Both the position numbers and the translations under genes were made by a program. Below, one piece after another: positions 41,470-50,723 of a stretch of 64,000 nucleotides of DNA. Location: positions 124,001 to 188,000 of the forward strand of contig NZ_AUKE01000004.1 of assembly GCF_000424585.1 (NCBI RefSeq), written 5' to 3'. The notes beneath the pieces were generated by a model that saw only the letters and a program-made list of their open reading frames with translations, did not search any database and was not told the origin of the DNA. How positions within the stretch are numbered: the stretch's first letter is position 1; every line of letters begins with the position of its first letter. Source of the stretch: Butyrivibrio sp. MC2013 (GTDB lineage: Bacteria > Bacillota > Clostridia > Lachnospirales > Lachnospiraceae).

Positions 41470-41976
41470 TTAGTGAAATGCAAGCTCCATCCTGACTCTT
41501 CCCAGACAGAGCTCTGATTTATTATATACCATTACAGGATCTGTTGCCTCCTGCCCACAGGCCAATGTCATATTGACACTGCTGAGGTTCTCTACATATA
41601 TCCTGCTGTCCTTCTCATAGATACAGCAATGGCGTCTTGAAACAGTCTCATCATAGCCTATCCTGATATCGCAATCACTTCCGGAGCCTATTATCACAGG
41701 CTGTTTTAGTGAAGCCATAAAGCTCTTGTCAGGCCTGTCCAGATCCCTAAGTTCCAATACTTCAGGAGCTGCGAAGAGAAAAACCGTATCATGGCCTTCC
41801 CTTGATCCCTCGTTGCCTCTCATAGCTGCATCAGTCCCCACATCCTCATCAGAATCAAGGGGAGCAGTTATGCTTGATGCGCCTTGATACTCGTTAGAAG
41901 TATTATTCGCTTTTCCACATCTAGCATCATCACCGCTTTTAAGTTTATCCATAAACTTCTTAATGATTCCCGCCAT
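41470..41976 (-). CDS. FHA-domain protein of the type VII secretion locus
   Basis: The 168 residues have a short basic N-terminus, an acidic disordered stretch to about residue 65, and a C-terminal FHA domain from about 85 on. The phosphothreonine-binding signature is visible as VIIGSGSDCDIRIG, then SRRHCCIYE and the ENLSSVNMT turn. FHA domains read phosphothreonine and are common in T7SS gene clusters; EssC here has its own FHA domain, so this may be an accessory adaptor. The ribosome site is GAGGA. It follows the WXG100 gene by 16 bases. Confidence 0.85.
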   Translation of the reverse strand: MAGIIKKFMDKLKSGDDARCGKANNTSNEYQGASSITAPLDSDEDVGTDAAMRGNEGSREGHDTVFLFAAPEVLELRDLDRPDKSFMASLKQPVIIGSGSDCDIRIGYDETVSRRHCCIYEKDSRIYVENLSSVNMTLACGQEATDPVMVYNKSELCLGRVRMELAFH

Positions 41977-41992
41977 CGATTGTCCTCAATCA

Positions 41993-42292
41993 TCACGGAC
42001 CCTGATCAGTCCTTTGACCCCAGCCCGCAATATCTTCAATATTTTGTATTTTCCCGCTGATATCCTCTATAAGCTCTTCATCAGCCCTTAGGAAAAGTTT
42101 CGATTCATCACTCTTCCACGCTGCATTAAGATCCATATCTTCAGCTTTTAGTTTCCTTACAACATCCTTATCTATTACATCGGCTATTTTCGTCAAATCT
42201 TCAAATATTTTCTGATAAATTTCCGCAGCATCCCCTGACCAGTAGGAGGACATATCTTTTATCAGTTTAGCTGAGTCGTCTTTGGCATTCAT
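41993..42292 (-). CDS. WXG100-like small secreted protein candidate
   Basis: A 99-residue helical protein in the size class of ESAT-6/WXG100 substrates. It has two similar turns: YWSGDAAEIY (Trp18-Ser-Gly) and AWKSDESKLF (Trp54-Lys-Ser). The first matches the W-x-G signature, the second the looser W-x-S/G-D form, so the chain looks like two related helical hairpin halves. It lies in the gene cluster of an EssC ATPase, where WXG100 substrates are expected. I start at the seventh codon of the open frame, because AAAGGG is eight bases before that ATG (42290-42292). No signal peptide, as expected for T7SS cargo. Confidence 0.75.
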   Translation of the reverse strand: MNAKDDSAKLIKDMSSYWSGDAAEIYQKIFEDLTKIADVIDKDVVRKLKAEDMDLNAAWKSDESKLFLRADEELIEDISGKIQNIEDIAGWGQRTDQGP

Positions 42293-42370
42293 ATCATTCC
42301 CTTTAAACACTTATCTGTATCTGACAGTTTTATCAGTGATTTACAAGTCTTATACAGCAGATACCGGAAA

Positions 42371-42550
42371 TCATAACAGGCTCCTTAGGAGCACTCTCAC
42401 ATCTTCTGCAGCCTTTATATACTCCTTTGCTGCCATAACAGCCTCCTCGCCTGCCTCCATAATTTCCTGGCGATCTGCCTCTCTTGCTATTTCCATCAGC
42501 TTCTCACCTGCTGCTTTTAGTCGGTATACATCCACCTCTATCCTGGCCAT
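42371..42550 (-). CDS. Small helical protein of the T7SS locus (59 aa)
   Basis: The frame MARIEVDVYRLKAAGEKLME continues as one highly helical, amphipathic chain rich in Ala, Glu and Lys and ends VRVLLRSLL. It fits between its neighbours on the same strand, fills an otherwise empty 270-base gap and has no stop or shift. The ribosome site is weak (GAGAG about 9 bases upstream). Size and heptad pattern suggest a partner of a WXG100-type protein or a half-length WXG100 relative, but there is no W-x-G motif. Family not recognised. Confidence 0.65.
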   Translation of the reverse strand: MARIEVDVYRLKAAGEKLMEIAREADRQEIMEAGEEAVMAAKEYIKAAEDVRVLLRSLL

Positions 42551-42583
42551 ATCTTATTCTCTCTTTATACGCATTAAAAGGCA

Positions 42584-42967
42584 TCATTCCTGATCTCCAA
42601 AAAGAAATCTCCCAAGCTCATCTCTCGTTTCCCTGATATCTGCAGCTCTTATCCCGGCTCTCGGTCTTACAAGCCTGCTGCCGGAGTCAATATTTTCAAT
42701 TATCCTCTTCTCAGCAGCATCATATATACGGCTTATCTCCCTAAGGGCCGCCGATGACCTTCGCATCTGCACCAGGTTATCTTCCAGCTCCCTTTCTATG
42801 GCGACGAGCCGCATATAAATATCATCTCTTTTATTGGCGTTTGGAGCATCAGCCGTGCTGAGCCTCAAAGCGATGCGCCGGATCTCTTCTATACACTCTT
42901 CCAGATGGGCGCACAGCTTTTCCCTGTCATCAGAGATATCCATTAAGGCATTTGTATCTATATACAT
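42584..42967 (-). CDS. Helical T7SS-locus protein of unknown family (127 aa)
   Basis: The protein is all-helical by composition (REKLCAHLEECIEEIRRIAL, AIERELEDNLVQMRRSSAAL), about the length of an extended WXG100 or LXG-type N-terminal domain, with no membrane segment and no W-x-G. It starts MYIDTNALMDISDDREK with only a weak site (AAAGA) upstream. It sits between the YukD-like gene and the 59-residue gene on the same strand. A chaperone or secreted helical partner is plausible but unproven. Confidence 0.7.
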   Translation of the reverse strand: MYIDTNALMDISDDREKLCAHLEECIEEIRRIALRLSTADAPNANKRDDIYMRLVAIERELEDNLVQMRRSSAALREISRIYDAAEKRIIENIDSGSRLVRPRAGIRAADIRETRDELGRFLFGDQE

Positions 42968-43005
42968 ATCTTTATACGATCATTATGATCAAACAGAAAG
43001 CTTCC

Positions 43006-43254
43006 TCAGATGATAATCAGCCTGCTGCCGTCCTTTATCCCCTGAGTCTCCATACTCTTATCCATATCAAGAGCCACGCCCAGATCTTCACTCCACATAC
43101 TCAGGCATGACACTGTAGTTTCATTTGCAGAATTTTCTTTTCTGCATACAGAATGGACAGTTTCTTCCAGCACTTCACCTGCCTTCTTTTTTTCATCCAA
43201 AGCAAATTCATAGCTCTTGCCTGTTGATGGGATCTTAATACTTGTGATAATCAT
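43006..43254 (-). CDS. YukD/EsaB-like ubiquitin-fold protein
   Basis: The 82 residues begin MIITSIKIPSTGKSYEF and end QGIKDGSRLIII, the beta-grasp pattern of YukD/EsaB proteins, which are small conserved cytosolic components of Firmicute T7SS. The middle part (VHSVCRKENS...) contains three cysteines not expected in YukD. The ribosome site AGGAGG is seven bases from the ATG. It lies in the EssC operon, supporting the call. Confidence 0.75.
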   Translation of the reverse strand: MIITSIKIPSTGKSYEFALDEKKKAGEVLEETVHSVCRKENSANETTVSCLSMWSEDLGVALDMDKSMETQGIKDGSRLIII

Positions 43255-43301
43255 ATCATTCCTCCTTGCATGATATTAGTGTGATCACAATAGATGCTTC
43301 G

Positions 43302-44051
43302 TCATATGATCATTTCCGTCATCAGGCCCCTGTATAACGGGACCACCTCCAGTATCCTGTCAGATGCTGCTACCAGCACATACTCGGTAACACCGCCTCT
43401 TGCGATGACTACGCTTTTAAGCAGCTCTGCCTTTACACAGCCCAGGATTTCTATTGCAAATATCACCTTGCAGCCGCTTGTTTTTGCAATCCCTTCCATC
43501 CATCCCTCAATATCCATATCGACTCTTGGCGACGCCGCCTTTAGGTCTTCAAGATATATTTCATCCTTTCCCTTATAGGAAGCGTAGTCACCGGCTGCCT
43601 TAGAGCTTGCAGATAGATTCATGCTAAGACCCAGCATTTCTCCTATATGATCTTCAAAGTCTTCTCGTGGCATAGTCATAAGCCTTATTTTGTCACCGGA
43701 AAGGGCATCGGGAGCCAGGATAAGAAGTTCTTCCCCGGCAGAATATATCACAAGTTCATCTACTGTCTTGTCAAAAGGAATCAGACGGCATATACGCTCA
43801 GGCTCTGTTACGAGTCTTACTATCCTGCTGCCTATATCTGTAAGGGCGATACTGCCATTTTTATCATCTACCCTTTCTATAAAGCCTTCCCCTCGCAGTC
43901 GAAACAGACTCTCTGCCATATTCCGGTATCCTATAGACCCTCTTTTTTTGCCACACCCCGGTATATAGGCCAGCTCTGCACCACTTCCCGATAAGAGCAG
44001 CTTTAATTCTGTGATAGTCAGGATAATACTTCCTGCAGATCCTTTGATCAT
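43302..44051 (-). CDS. T7SS-locus protein with N-terminal winged-helix-like region
   Basis: The 249-residue soluble protein has two parts. Residues 1-80 resemble a winged helix (NMAESLFRLRGEGFIERVDDKNGSIALTDIG spread over helix-turn-strand). Residues 90-249 alternate strands and helices. I do not recognise a named family. By position and size it could be a substrate chaperone of EspG type, but I see no sequence proof. Its ATG overlaps the stop of the LytTR gene (ATGA), so the two are translationally coupled. Confidence 0.75.
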   Translation of the reverse strand: MIKGSAGSIILTITELKLLLSGSGAELAYIPGCGKKRGSIGYRNMAESLFRLRGEGFIERVDDKNGSIALTDIGSRIVRLVTEPERICRLIPFDKTVDELVIYSAGEELLILAPDALSGDKIRLMTMPREDFEDHIGEMLGLSMNLSASSKAAGDYASYKGKDEIYLEDLKAASPRVDMDIEGWMEGIAKTSGCKVIFAIEILGCVKAELLKSVVIARGGVTEYVLVAASDRILEVVPLYRGLMTEMII

Positions 44052-44755
44052 AGGGATACCACTTCCTTTTGATAAGCCCTGGATATGGGCACCATATCTC
44101 CGTTACACATTATCAGCAGATTATTCTCATTATCCACATGATCCAGATATCTGCTGTTGATCACATAGCTTCTGTGACATCTTACAAAATGCTCAGGCAA
44201 GAGCTTTATCAGTTCATCCAAAGAATATCTGAAGCTATATTCCCTGCAGCCTGCCCTGATATAGAGTCGCCTGTTCCTGGCTTCTATAGATTCTGCTTCC
44301 TCAATATCCAGCTCTTCCTCACATTCACCGTTAAACACTCTTATCCGGCCTCCCCTGATGGGGCCCTTTGTATCCCCTCCTCTTCTTCTTGCTCCTGTTG
44401 ATATAGCCCTTTTAAGATCACCATCGTCATAAGGCTTTATGATGAGTTCATCCGGATATATACCACCGGAAAGATATCTCATAGGATCCGTATTGTCATC
44501 TACAAATACTATGGTATACTGACTCGGGTCATCCTTTCTAAGCCCGGCAAGATCCTCGTCCTCATATGCCATGGTCATATCCCAGCCCATAAGCTCATAA
44601 GGGGCTCCGGCAAAGACCAAAGCCCTGTTATAATCCGCAGCGTTGTATACGTGATATGACCATTTATCGTCTGTATACAGAGCAGCCATCTCAGGTGTGA
44701 TCCTTTTCACCCTAATGACATCCTGCTCAGTCATGACCAGCAAAAATGAGATCAT
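44048..44755 (-). CDS. LytTR-family transcriptional regulator with receiver-like N-terminus
   Basis: Residues about 140-235 form a LytTR DNA-binding domain: EEAESIEARNRRLYIR, FRYSLDELIKLLPEHFVRCHRSYVIN and VPISRAYQKEV. Residues 1-120 look like a degenerate response-regulator receiver, ending with the typical LIIKPYDDGDLKRAI, but a canonical phosphoacceptor Asp in an LDxxMP context is missing (only WDMTM). It lies directly after essC and overlaps the next gene by four bases, so it probably controls the T7SS operon. No LytTR direct-repeat binding site was identified. Confidence 0.88.
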   Translation of the reverse strand: MISFLLVMTEQDVIRVKRITPEMAALYTDDKWSYHVYNAADYNRALVFAGAPYELMGWDMTMAYEDEDLAGLRKDDPSQYTIVFVDDNTDPMRYLSGGIYPDELIIKPYDDGDLKRAISTGARRRGGDTKGPIRGGRIRVFNGECEEELDIEEAESIEARNRRLYIRAGCREYSFRYSLDELIKLLPEHFVRCHRSYVINSRYLDHVDNENNLLIMCNGDMVPISRAYQKEVVSL

Positions 44756-44762
44756 AGCATTA

Positions 44763-47700
44763 TCATCCCTTCTGTATAGGTGTCAGCAGCGCTATAGATC
44801 CGCCTTTTCCAAGGCCTGTGAGATAGCCGGTCCCCGGCCTTGTCCTGGCAGCAAGCTCGTGATAGGATATATCTTCAAAATCAAGCACCCTGTTCTCATC
44901 TGCATTACCGCCAAGATGTACTCCTGCCCTTGGCGGGAATATGTACTCTGCCAGTGTATAGGACGACAGGTATTCCTCATCACCATGAGCCGCCACTGCA
45001 CATATAGTCACAAGACCGGCATCATCCCTCTCCATCATATCTGTAATGAGCGCGGGAAGGTCTTTAACCATGCCCTGAGGACTGTATATAAGCCCCATGC
45101 TCTCTCTAAGGTCATCCATAGCGATCATGACCCGTCTCCCCTCTTTCATTGCAGATATAGCTCCTTGTATCCTCTCATGGAGAATTTCTATGTCGTTTGC
45201 GCCAGAGTCTATTATGATCAAGTAGGGAGGCTCTGCTGCTGTCTGTGATGATCTGATAATGGTATTTAAGAGGCCACTCTTGCCGCTCCTCTTCCTGCCG
45301 CAAATGAGAAAGCTTCCCTTATGATCAGTATCTATAGTCACTATAGAAGCAGTGGCCGTGTCATATCCTACTCCTGCAATATATGGTCTTCCAAGAGCTT
45401 TTAGCTGCTCTTCAAATATGCTGTATAAAGGAGGCTCCGGAATATAAGGGACAGGCTCCGGACGCACGCCTACATAGCTCTCATCTGCTCTCCTGGCATC
45501 AGCTGATATATGATCCATTCTCTCTGCAGGTTCGCTGCAATATACAAGAGCTGTCCTTAAAGCTCTTACCTTGCCCTCCATCTCCATAAGACCGGATCCC
45601 GCATCCCCCGGCAGAGGCAGGTCATCTTCCGCCCGTCTTCCAAGGAGCATCCTGTAGGAAGCCCTATCTGCCATTCTCATTACTATCCTGGTCCTGATAC
45701 TGTCAGCCATCCTGATAGGAATATCGTGAAGACCAAATTCGCTCCCGCTGACTATTATATTTACTCCGCTTCCTACACCCTCAGAGGCTATATGGATCAG
45801 TTCTTCATCATAGCGCCCCTCAGTCCTGTCTCTGACTGCAGCCATGCCGTCTATCACCAGCATGGTAAAAGGCGCATCCTTTTTATAAACTTCTGCCCTG
45901 CCTGTGCTTATCCTCTCTTCCAGCATATGAAGAAGGGGACCTATCTTGTCTGTATCAGCCTCCGATATGTATCCGCCTACATGAGGATAGTAAGCAAAGG
46001 GCTCAAGATTTTTTCCGGACATTTCCACAATATATATAGCCATCTGCTCCGGACTGTAAGCATTTACAAGAGAGAACAATATAGACTGTATGAGACTGGT
46101 CCTTCCGCTGCCCTGCATGCCCATTACAGCTATATTGCCATCATCCCTTCCCGGATACCAGGGAATATAGCTTGCCTTTTCGGGAGCATCCAAAAGAGCT
46201 GCCATGAGCCTGGTATCACCTGCGCCTTTTACAGAATATCTGTCAAGGAGCTCTCTTGCACCTTCCATTGTCAGATCTTCAGAAAGAGAAGGAAGATATA
46301 GATAGGCTTTGGCTCTTGATTTCTTGGGCTTCCTAAGAGCCTCTATCTGTCTGCATATAAGTTCCAGCTCCGTATGGCCTTGTCTGTCACCCGACCTTCT
46401 ACGCATTGCTGCCTTATCCGGACTTCCCATGGAAGAGAGCATGATCGCAGGCTCTTTGTCATTATCATATACCGCAGCACTATAGGCAGTCTGAAAGAGC
46501 GTAGCCGCCCTACTCTCACCTATGGTCAAAAGCGCCCTTCCTGCCTTCTCAATACCAGCTGCCTCAGGCGAGCCTATGACCTCCATGGAATCCTCCCTTG
46601 TCTGTACCCTGAGAGCTATCCTGAAGGAGACATTGCTCCTGATATTAGCGTCCACAGCGCCTGCAGGCCTCTGGGTGGCCAGTATGAGATGCAGGCCCAG
46701 ACTTCGTCCTGCCTGGGCTACCGCAGCCAGCTCCGGCATAAATTCCGGCATATCTCTTGCCAACAATGCAAATTCATCTATGATGATAAAGAGATGGCTT
46801 AGTCTGTAACCGGACTTATCCTTAGCTACTCTGGCCAGGTCATCCACATGACTTGCAGCAGCTCTTTTAAGTATCAGCTGCCTTCTGGTCATCTCACCCC
46901 TAAGGGCTGTCAGTGCCCTTCTGGCCTCTTCTCCTGACAGATTAGACACAGAGCCTATTGTATGAGGGAGGTCTCTGAATACATCAGCCATACCTCCGCC
47001 TTTATAATCTATGAGGAAAAGCTCCAGCTCTTCCGGAGCATAATTGACAGCAAGAGACAGTATGAGAGTCCTAAGGAGCTCAGATTTGCCACTGCCTGTC
47101 ATACCTGCAATAAGGCCATGAGGACCGTGCATGCCCTCAGACAGATCCAGGATCACAGGCACGCCTGCTTGTCCCACGCCAATGCGTGCTCTTATGCCTT
47201 CCCTGCATCTGGCTACGCGCCACCTGCCTTCTATATCCAGATCATCAGGACTCTCTGCCTTATACAGATCCAGGAATGACAGCTGCTCCGATATGGGAGA
47301 TCCGCTTCCCATAAGATCAGTCTTTAAGCCAAAGAGATATGATACAGCCTTAAGAGGATAATCCCTGCTGACCTTATCAAAGGCTACAGTTTTCCCGGAT
47401 CCCCTACCTTCCTTTGATCTATATATGCCCGAGTAATTTCCCTTTTTTTCTATTATCAGCTCCGTATCTGAAGGAATACTCTTGTCTCCAAGATAGATAT
47501 TGATGATACGGGGACTTTCTCCATTTTTAGTCCCGCGTTTTTTAAGCTCAGAGGGGATGAGATAAGCCTTGTCAGTTATTATGATATAGGTCTGCTCCAT
47601 AGAAGCACTGTTTCTCATATGATCTGTAAGAGCAAGGGATAACCTGTCACACTCTGCCTTACCCATAGCAATATATCTGGCAGGCTCCCCTTCATTCCAT

Positions 47701-49040
47701 ACATGGGGAAGCCAGTGTACATAACTTAGTTCATCACTTATCCTGCTATCCTCGGATAATAGAAATACCAGCTTGACATCATACGGACTCAGGTTAAAAG
47801 CAAGTCCCAGTATGAGTATGGTCGCTATCCCTATCATGTCCTCAAAGCGGTCAGAACTAATACCCACAGAACCTGCGCTTCCAAGGTCTGCACATACAGG
47901 TACATCCTCCAGCTGCCTGTATTCATCCAAAATGCTATCAGCTTCCTTTACAAGCTCATCACCCATGTCAAAATAATGCCAGTTCCTGTGGTCAATCAGG
48001 ATCCTGCTCTGGGGGCTGCCAAGTCCCATACGTATACACAGATAATCACTGTCAGCAGGTGTCATATTCCACAATCTGCCGGATCTGCCTGCCAGGCTTA
48101 CCTTGGAAGGCAGCGGCGGATAATTATCATTTAATATCTTCTTGCTATTCTCCAGGATCATATCCAGCTGCCTTCTGATCCCTGAGAGATAATCCCTGTA
48201 AGCATTTCTCATCTGCATTACAGATCTGTCAGCAGAGGAGGCATTAGCTGTTAGCGCTTTGTCCGGAAGGCCTTCCAGCACAATGACCCTTTCTTCCACC
48301 TTCTCACTTATCCTGGGGGCTATATGCACCCTGTTCTCATTATGGCGCTCATAATTTTTAACAGGTGTATGGGCAGGCCCTTTAGGGAGCTTAACGGTCA
48401 ATTCGCCCTCTCCTTTTGATACAGCAATGGTCTCCCCTAGCCATACCAGGCTCAGGCCATAGATATATATACAGTCCCCCATATGAAGCACTGCTTCCTT
48501 ACTGATCTTAGTACCTTCCAGAAAACAGCCGTTGGTACTCCTGTCCCTGAGCTTCCACTGGCCCTTTTGTCTCACAAAGAGTGCATGCACAAGAGATACT
48601 ATCTCGCCCCTTGGCCCCCCTGCAGAGTAGCAGATTTCGCAATCGCTTCCACGGCCCACGGAGAATTTGGAGATAGCTGAAATATCATACATTTCATAGC
48701 TTTGGAATACCTTTCTCCCGGTGGACACCCAGATAGCGATCCTCTCGCCATATCTTGTCATACATACGAAGCGCTCACCGCCTTTTAGCTCTTCACCCTT
48801 ATAATCCTCGGGATAGATCAGTGCTATGCCCTCTTCCCTGGGATCTCTGTCATAACTACAAAAATGCCACCTGCCGGAGACATTCTCCAGCAAAGCGGCA
48901 TTATCTTCTTCAAGCCCAAAGACATAACTATCAAGCCTGATACGGTATTCTAAGATCTCTATATCCGGCAATACGCATTCCTGATAAGCATTTTGTGAAA
49001 AAAAGGTAAGGAGCATGCTCATGCTGATAGCTTTCCTCAC
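44763..49040 (-). CDS. essC: Type VII secretion FtsK/SpoIIIE-type ATPase, EssC family
   Basis: This is the motor of the T7SS. The N-terminal region (residues about 1-210) includes an FHA domain (KFSVGRGSDCEICYSAG, RDRSTNGCFLEG). Three ATPase modules follow. Module one has Walker A GMTGSGKS near 645 and Walker B IIIDEF near 755. Module two has GMQGSGRT near 972 with LVIDGM. Module three has GRKRSGKS near 1247 with IAMDDL. At 1,425 residues it fits EssC. The two hydrophobic segments expected between FHA and ATPase 1 are at about 410-430 only weakly. The frame opens with GTG at 49040, nine bases after the pyrophosphatase stop. An ATG six codons later (49022) has GAGG 12 bases upstream and may be the true start. 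Confidence 0.93.
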   Translation of the reverse strand: MRKAISMSMLLTFFSQNAYQECVLPDIEILEYRIRLDSYVFGLEEDNAALLENVSGRWHFCSYDRDPREEGIALIYPEDYKGEELKGGERFVCMTRYGERIAIWVSTGRKVFQSYEMYDISAISKFSVGRGSDCEICYSAGGPRGEIVSLVHALFVRQKGQWKLRDRSTNGCFLEGTKISKEAVLHMGDCIYIYGLSLVWLGETIAVSKGEGELTVKLPKGPAHTPVKNYERHNENRVHIAPRISEKVEERVIVLEGLPDKALTANASSADRSVMQMRNAYRDYLSGIRRQLDMILENSKKILNDNYPPLPSKVSLAGRSGRLWNMTPADSDYLCIRMGLGSPQSRILIDHRNWHYFDMGDELVKEADSILDEYRQLEDVPVCADLGSAGSVGISSDRFEDMIGIATILILGLAFNLSPYDVKLVFLLSEDSRISDELSYVHWLPHVWNEGEPARYIAMGKAECDRLSLALTDHMRNSASMEQTYIIITDKAYLIPSELKKRGTKNGESPRIINIYLGDKSIPSDTELIIEKKGNYSGIYRSKEGRGSGKTVAFDKVSRDYPLKAVSYLFGLKTDLMGSGSPISEQLSFLDLYKAESPDDLDIEGRWRVARCREGIRARIGVGQAGVPVILDLSEGMHGPHGLIAGMTGSGKSELLRTLILSLAVNYAPEELELFLIDYKGGGMADVFRDLPHTIGSVSNLSGEEARRALTALRGEMTRRQLILKRAAASHVDDLARVAKDKSGYRLSHLFIIIDEFALLARDMPEFMPELAAVAQAGRSLGLHLILATQRPAGAVDANIRSNVSFRIALRVQTREDSMEVIGSPEAAGIEKAGRALLTIGESRAATLFQTAYSAAVYDNDKEPAIMLSSMGSPDKAAMRRRSGDRQGHTELELICRQIEALRKPKKSRAKAYLYLPSLSEDLTMEGARELLDRYSVKGAGDTRLMAALLDAPEKASYIPWYPGRDDGNIAVMGMQGSGRTSLIQSILFSLVNAYSPEQMAIYIVEMSGKNLEPFAYYPHVGGYISEADTDKIGPLLHMLEERISTGRAEVYKKDAPFTMLVIDGMAAVRDRTEGRYDEELIHIASEGVGSGVNIIVSGSEFGLHDIPIRMADSIRTRIVMRMADRASYRMLLGRRAEDDLPLPGDAGSGLMEMEGKVRALRTALVYCSEPAERMDHISADARRADESYVGVRPEPVPYIPEPPLYSIFEEQLKALGRPYIAGVGYDTATASIVTIDTDHKGSFLICGRKRSGKSGLLNTIIRSSQTAAEPPYLIIIDSGANDIEILHERIQGAISAMKEGRRVMIAMDDLRESMGLIYSPQGMVKDLPALITDMMERDDAGLVTICAVAAHGDEEYLSSYTLAEYIFPPRAGVHLGGNADENRVLDFEDISYHELAARTRPGTGYLTGLGKGGSIALLTPIQKG

Positions 49041-49049
49041 TAAAAGGCA

Positions 49050-50693
49050 TCAGGATTCCATATTGTCCACAATGGTCGGCAGGAGCTGTTTCTTTCTGGA
49101 TACCACGCCCTTAAGGATGACAGAACTGTCTCTTGCTGTCACATTAAAACCGTTCTCCAGAAGCGCTGCAGCCCTATTGCCGCAGCATACTACTTCCGAG
49201 CTCTCTCCTATGATATTGGTCAGCATGAAGAACACCATATCCAGGCCATCTCTCTTAAGAGTAGCAGCCAGTTCAGGCATGATCTTCTCCTTGATCTCCG
49301 AGAGCTCTTCGCTGCTCATGGAATTGATCTGACCTATACCTATTGTCTTGCTGTCAACAGTAAACTTCTTAAAATCCTGATGAATGATCTCATCGGGCTT
49401 CTTGCTGCTGAGATTACTTCCTGCATGGAACATCTCTCTTGCAAGGCTTTCCGGATCTACGCCCGATATTGAAGCCAGGTCCTCACCTGCTTTTCTGTCT
49501 GTTTCTGTGCAGGTAGGACTTCTATACATTAGTGTATCGGACAAAATCGCCGCAAGAAGAAGACCTGCGATTTTCTTTGTGATACGTACCTTTTTCTCAT
49601 GATACATCTGATAGATGATGGTAGAAGTCGAGCCCAGGGGCTGATTTCTGAAGAAAACAGGCGTGGATGTGGATATGGTGCCCAGCCTGTGGTGATCTAT
49701 GATCTCAAGGAGCTCTGCAGAGTCCACACCATTAACAGCCTGGCTACCTTCGTTGTGATCGACCAGTATCAGCTGCTTTCTGGCTGCTCCCAGGAAGTTA
49801 CGACGTGAGATCATACCCACATATCTGTCATTCTCATCAAGGACAGGGAAATATCTGTGCCTTACCTTGGCCATGACATCCTGGATATCCTCAATATAAT
49901 CATCCAGATGGAAGCTGATCAGCTTGTCCGCATTCATGAAATGTCCTATGGGCATACTGGTATTGACAAGTCTTGACGCTGTAAATGTATCATGAGGAGT
50001 AGTGATGATCCTGCAGCCATGGACTCCCGCCTGGGTACGGATAGTCCTTGCTACTTCAGAGCCGTCGCAGACTATGATGCAGGCTGCCTTCATCTCAATG
50101 GCACAAAGCTGGGTCTCATATCTGTTACCCAGTATTACCACATCACCGGGTCCTATGATATTCTCCATGACTTCAGGACTGGCTGCAGCCACTACAACCT
50201 TGCCAGCTTCAACGCAGCCCTTGTCATCTCCCACTATGATCTCGCCGTCCAGAGTCTTGACTATGTTCTTATAAGGAGTCCTGGCATCAGCCAGAAGATC
50301 GGAATCATATACATCCAAAAGGGATGTAACAATGTCATTGGTAGTGATCAGGCCTTCCAAACGGCCATGATCTGTGATACATACTGTTACTACTCCTGCT
50401 GAGCGCATCTTGTCCCAGGCTTCCTTAAGGGATGCATCCCTTCCGCATCCGTCCAGTTCTCTGATCTCCAGATCTCTGACCTGAGTACGCACATCAGTGA
50501 GCATAGGCGGAGATGCCACCTTGAATTTGTCCAGGATATACTTGGTCTCTTCATTGAGATGACCGGCTCTTCTGGCTTCATACTTTCTGTCTGAAGTCTT
50601 ATTAAGGAGCTCAGCATATGCGATCGCAGCGCATATACTGTCAGTATCGGGATTTTTGTGTCCTACTACATAAATGGGTCTGTTGTTTTTCAT
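49050..50693 (-). CDS. ppaC: Manganese-dependent (family II) inorganic pyrophosphatase with CBS and DRTGG inserts
   Basis: It hydrolyses pyrophosphate to phosphate in the cytosol. The DHH domain has GHKNPDTDS, LVDHNEGSQ and EIIDHHRLG; the DHHA2 domain ends with SRKKQLLP, the substrate-binding Arg-Lys-Lys. Between residues about 75 and 305 lies the regulatory insert: CBS half, DRTGG-like domain, CBS half, which in this subfamily binds AMP, ADP or diadenosine polyphosphates. The length of 547 is typical for CBS-PPases. The start has AAAGG. It lies 30 bases after the hybrid kinase gene and nine before the T7SS ATPase, so it may be co-transcribed with either. Confidence 0.96.
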   Translation of the reverse strand: MKNNRPIYVVGHKNPDTDSICAAIAYAELLNKTSDRKYEARRAGHLNEETKYILDKFKVASPPMLTDVRTQVRDLEIRELDGCGRDASLKEAWDKMRSAGVVTVCITDHGRLEGLITTNDIVTSLLDVYDSDLLADARTPYKNIVKTLDGEIIVGDDKGCVEAGKVVVAAASPEVMENIIGPGDVVILGNRYETQLCAIEMKAACIIVCDGSEVARTIRTQAGVHGCRIITTPHDTFTASRLVNTSMPIGHFMNADKLISFHLDDYIEDIQDVMAKVRHRYFPVLDENDRYVGMISRRNFLGAARKQLILVDHNEGSQAVNGVDSAELLEIIDHHRLGTISTSTPVFFRNQPLGSTSTIIYQMYHEKKVRITKKIAGLLLAAILSDTLMYRSPTCTETDRKAGEDLASISGVDPESLAREMFHAGSNLSSKKPDEIIHQDFKKFTVDSKTIGIGQINSMSSEELSEIKEKIMPELAATLKRDGLDMVFFMLTNIIGESSEVVCCGNRAAALLENGFNVTARDSSVILKGVVSRKKQLLPTIVDNMES

Positions 50694-50723
50694 GTCAACC
50701 TTTCATATTTGCATTTATATCTT

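Noticed and set aside
42371..42550. Calling the 59-residue protein a WXG100 member
   Set aside because: It has no W-x-G motif and is half the usual length; only context links it to T7SS.
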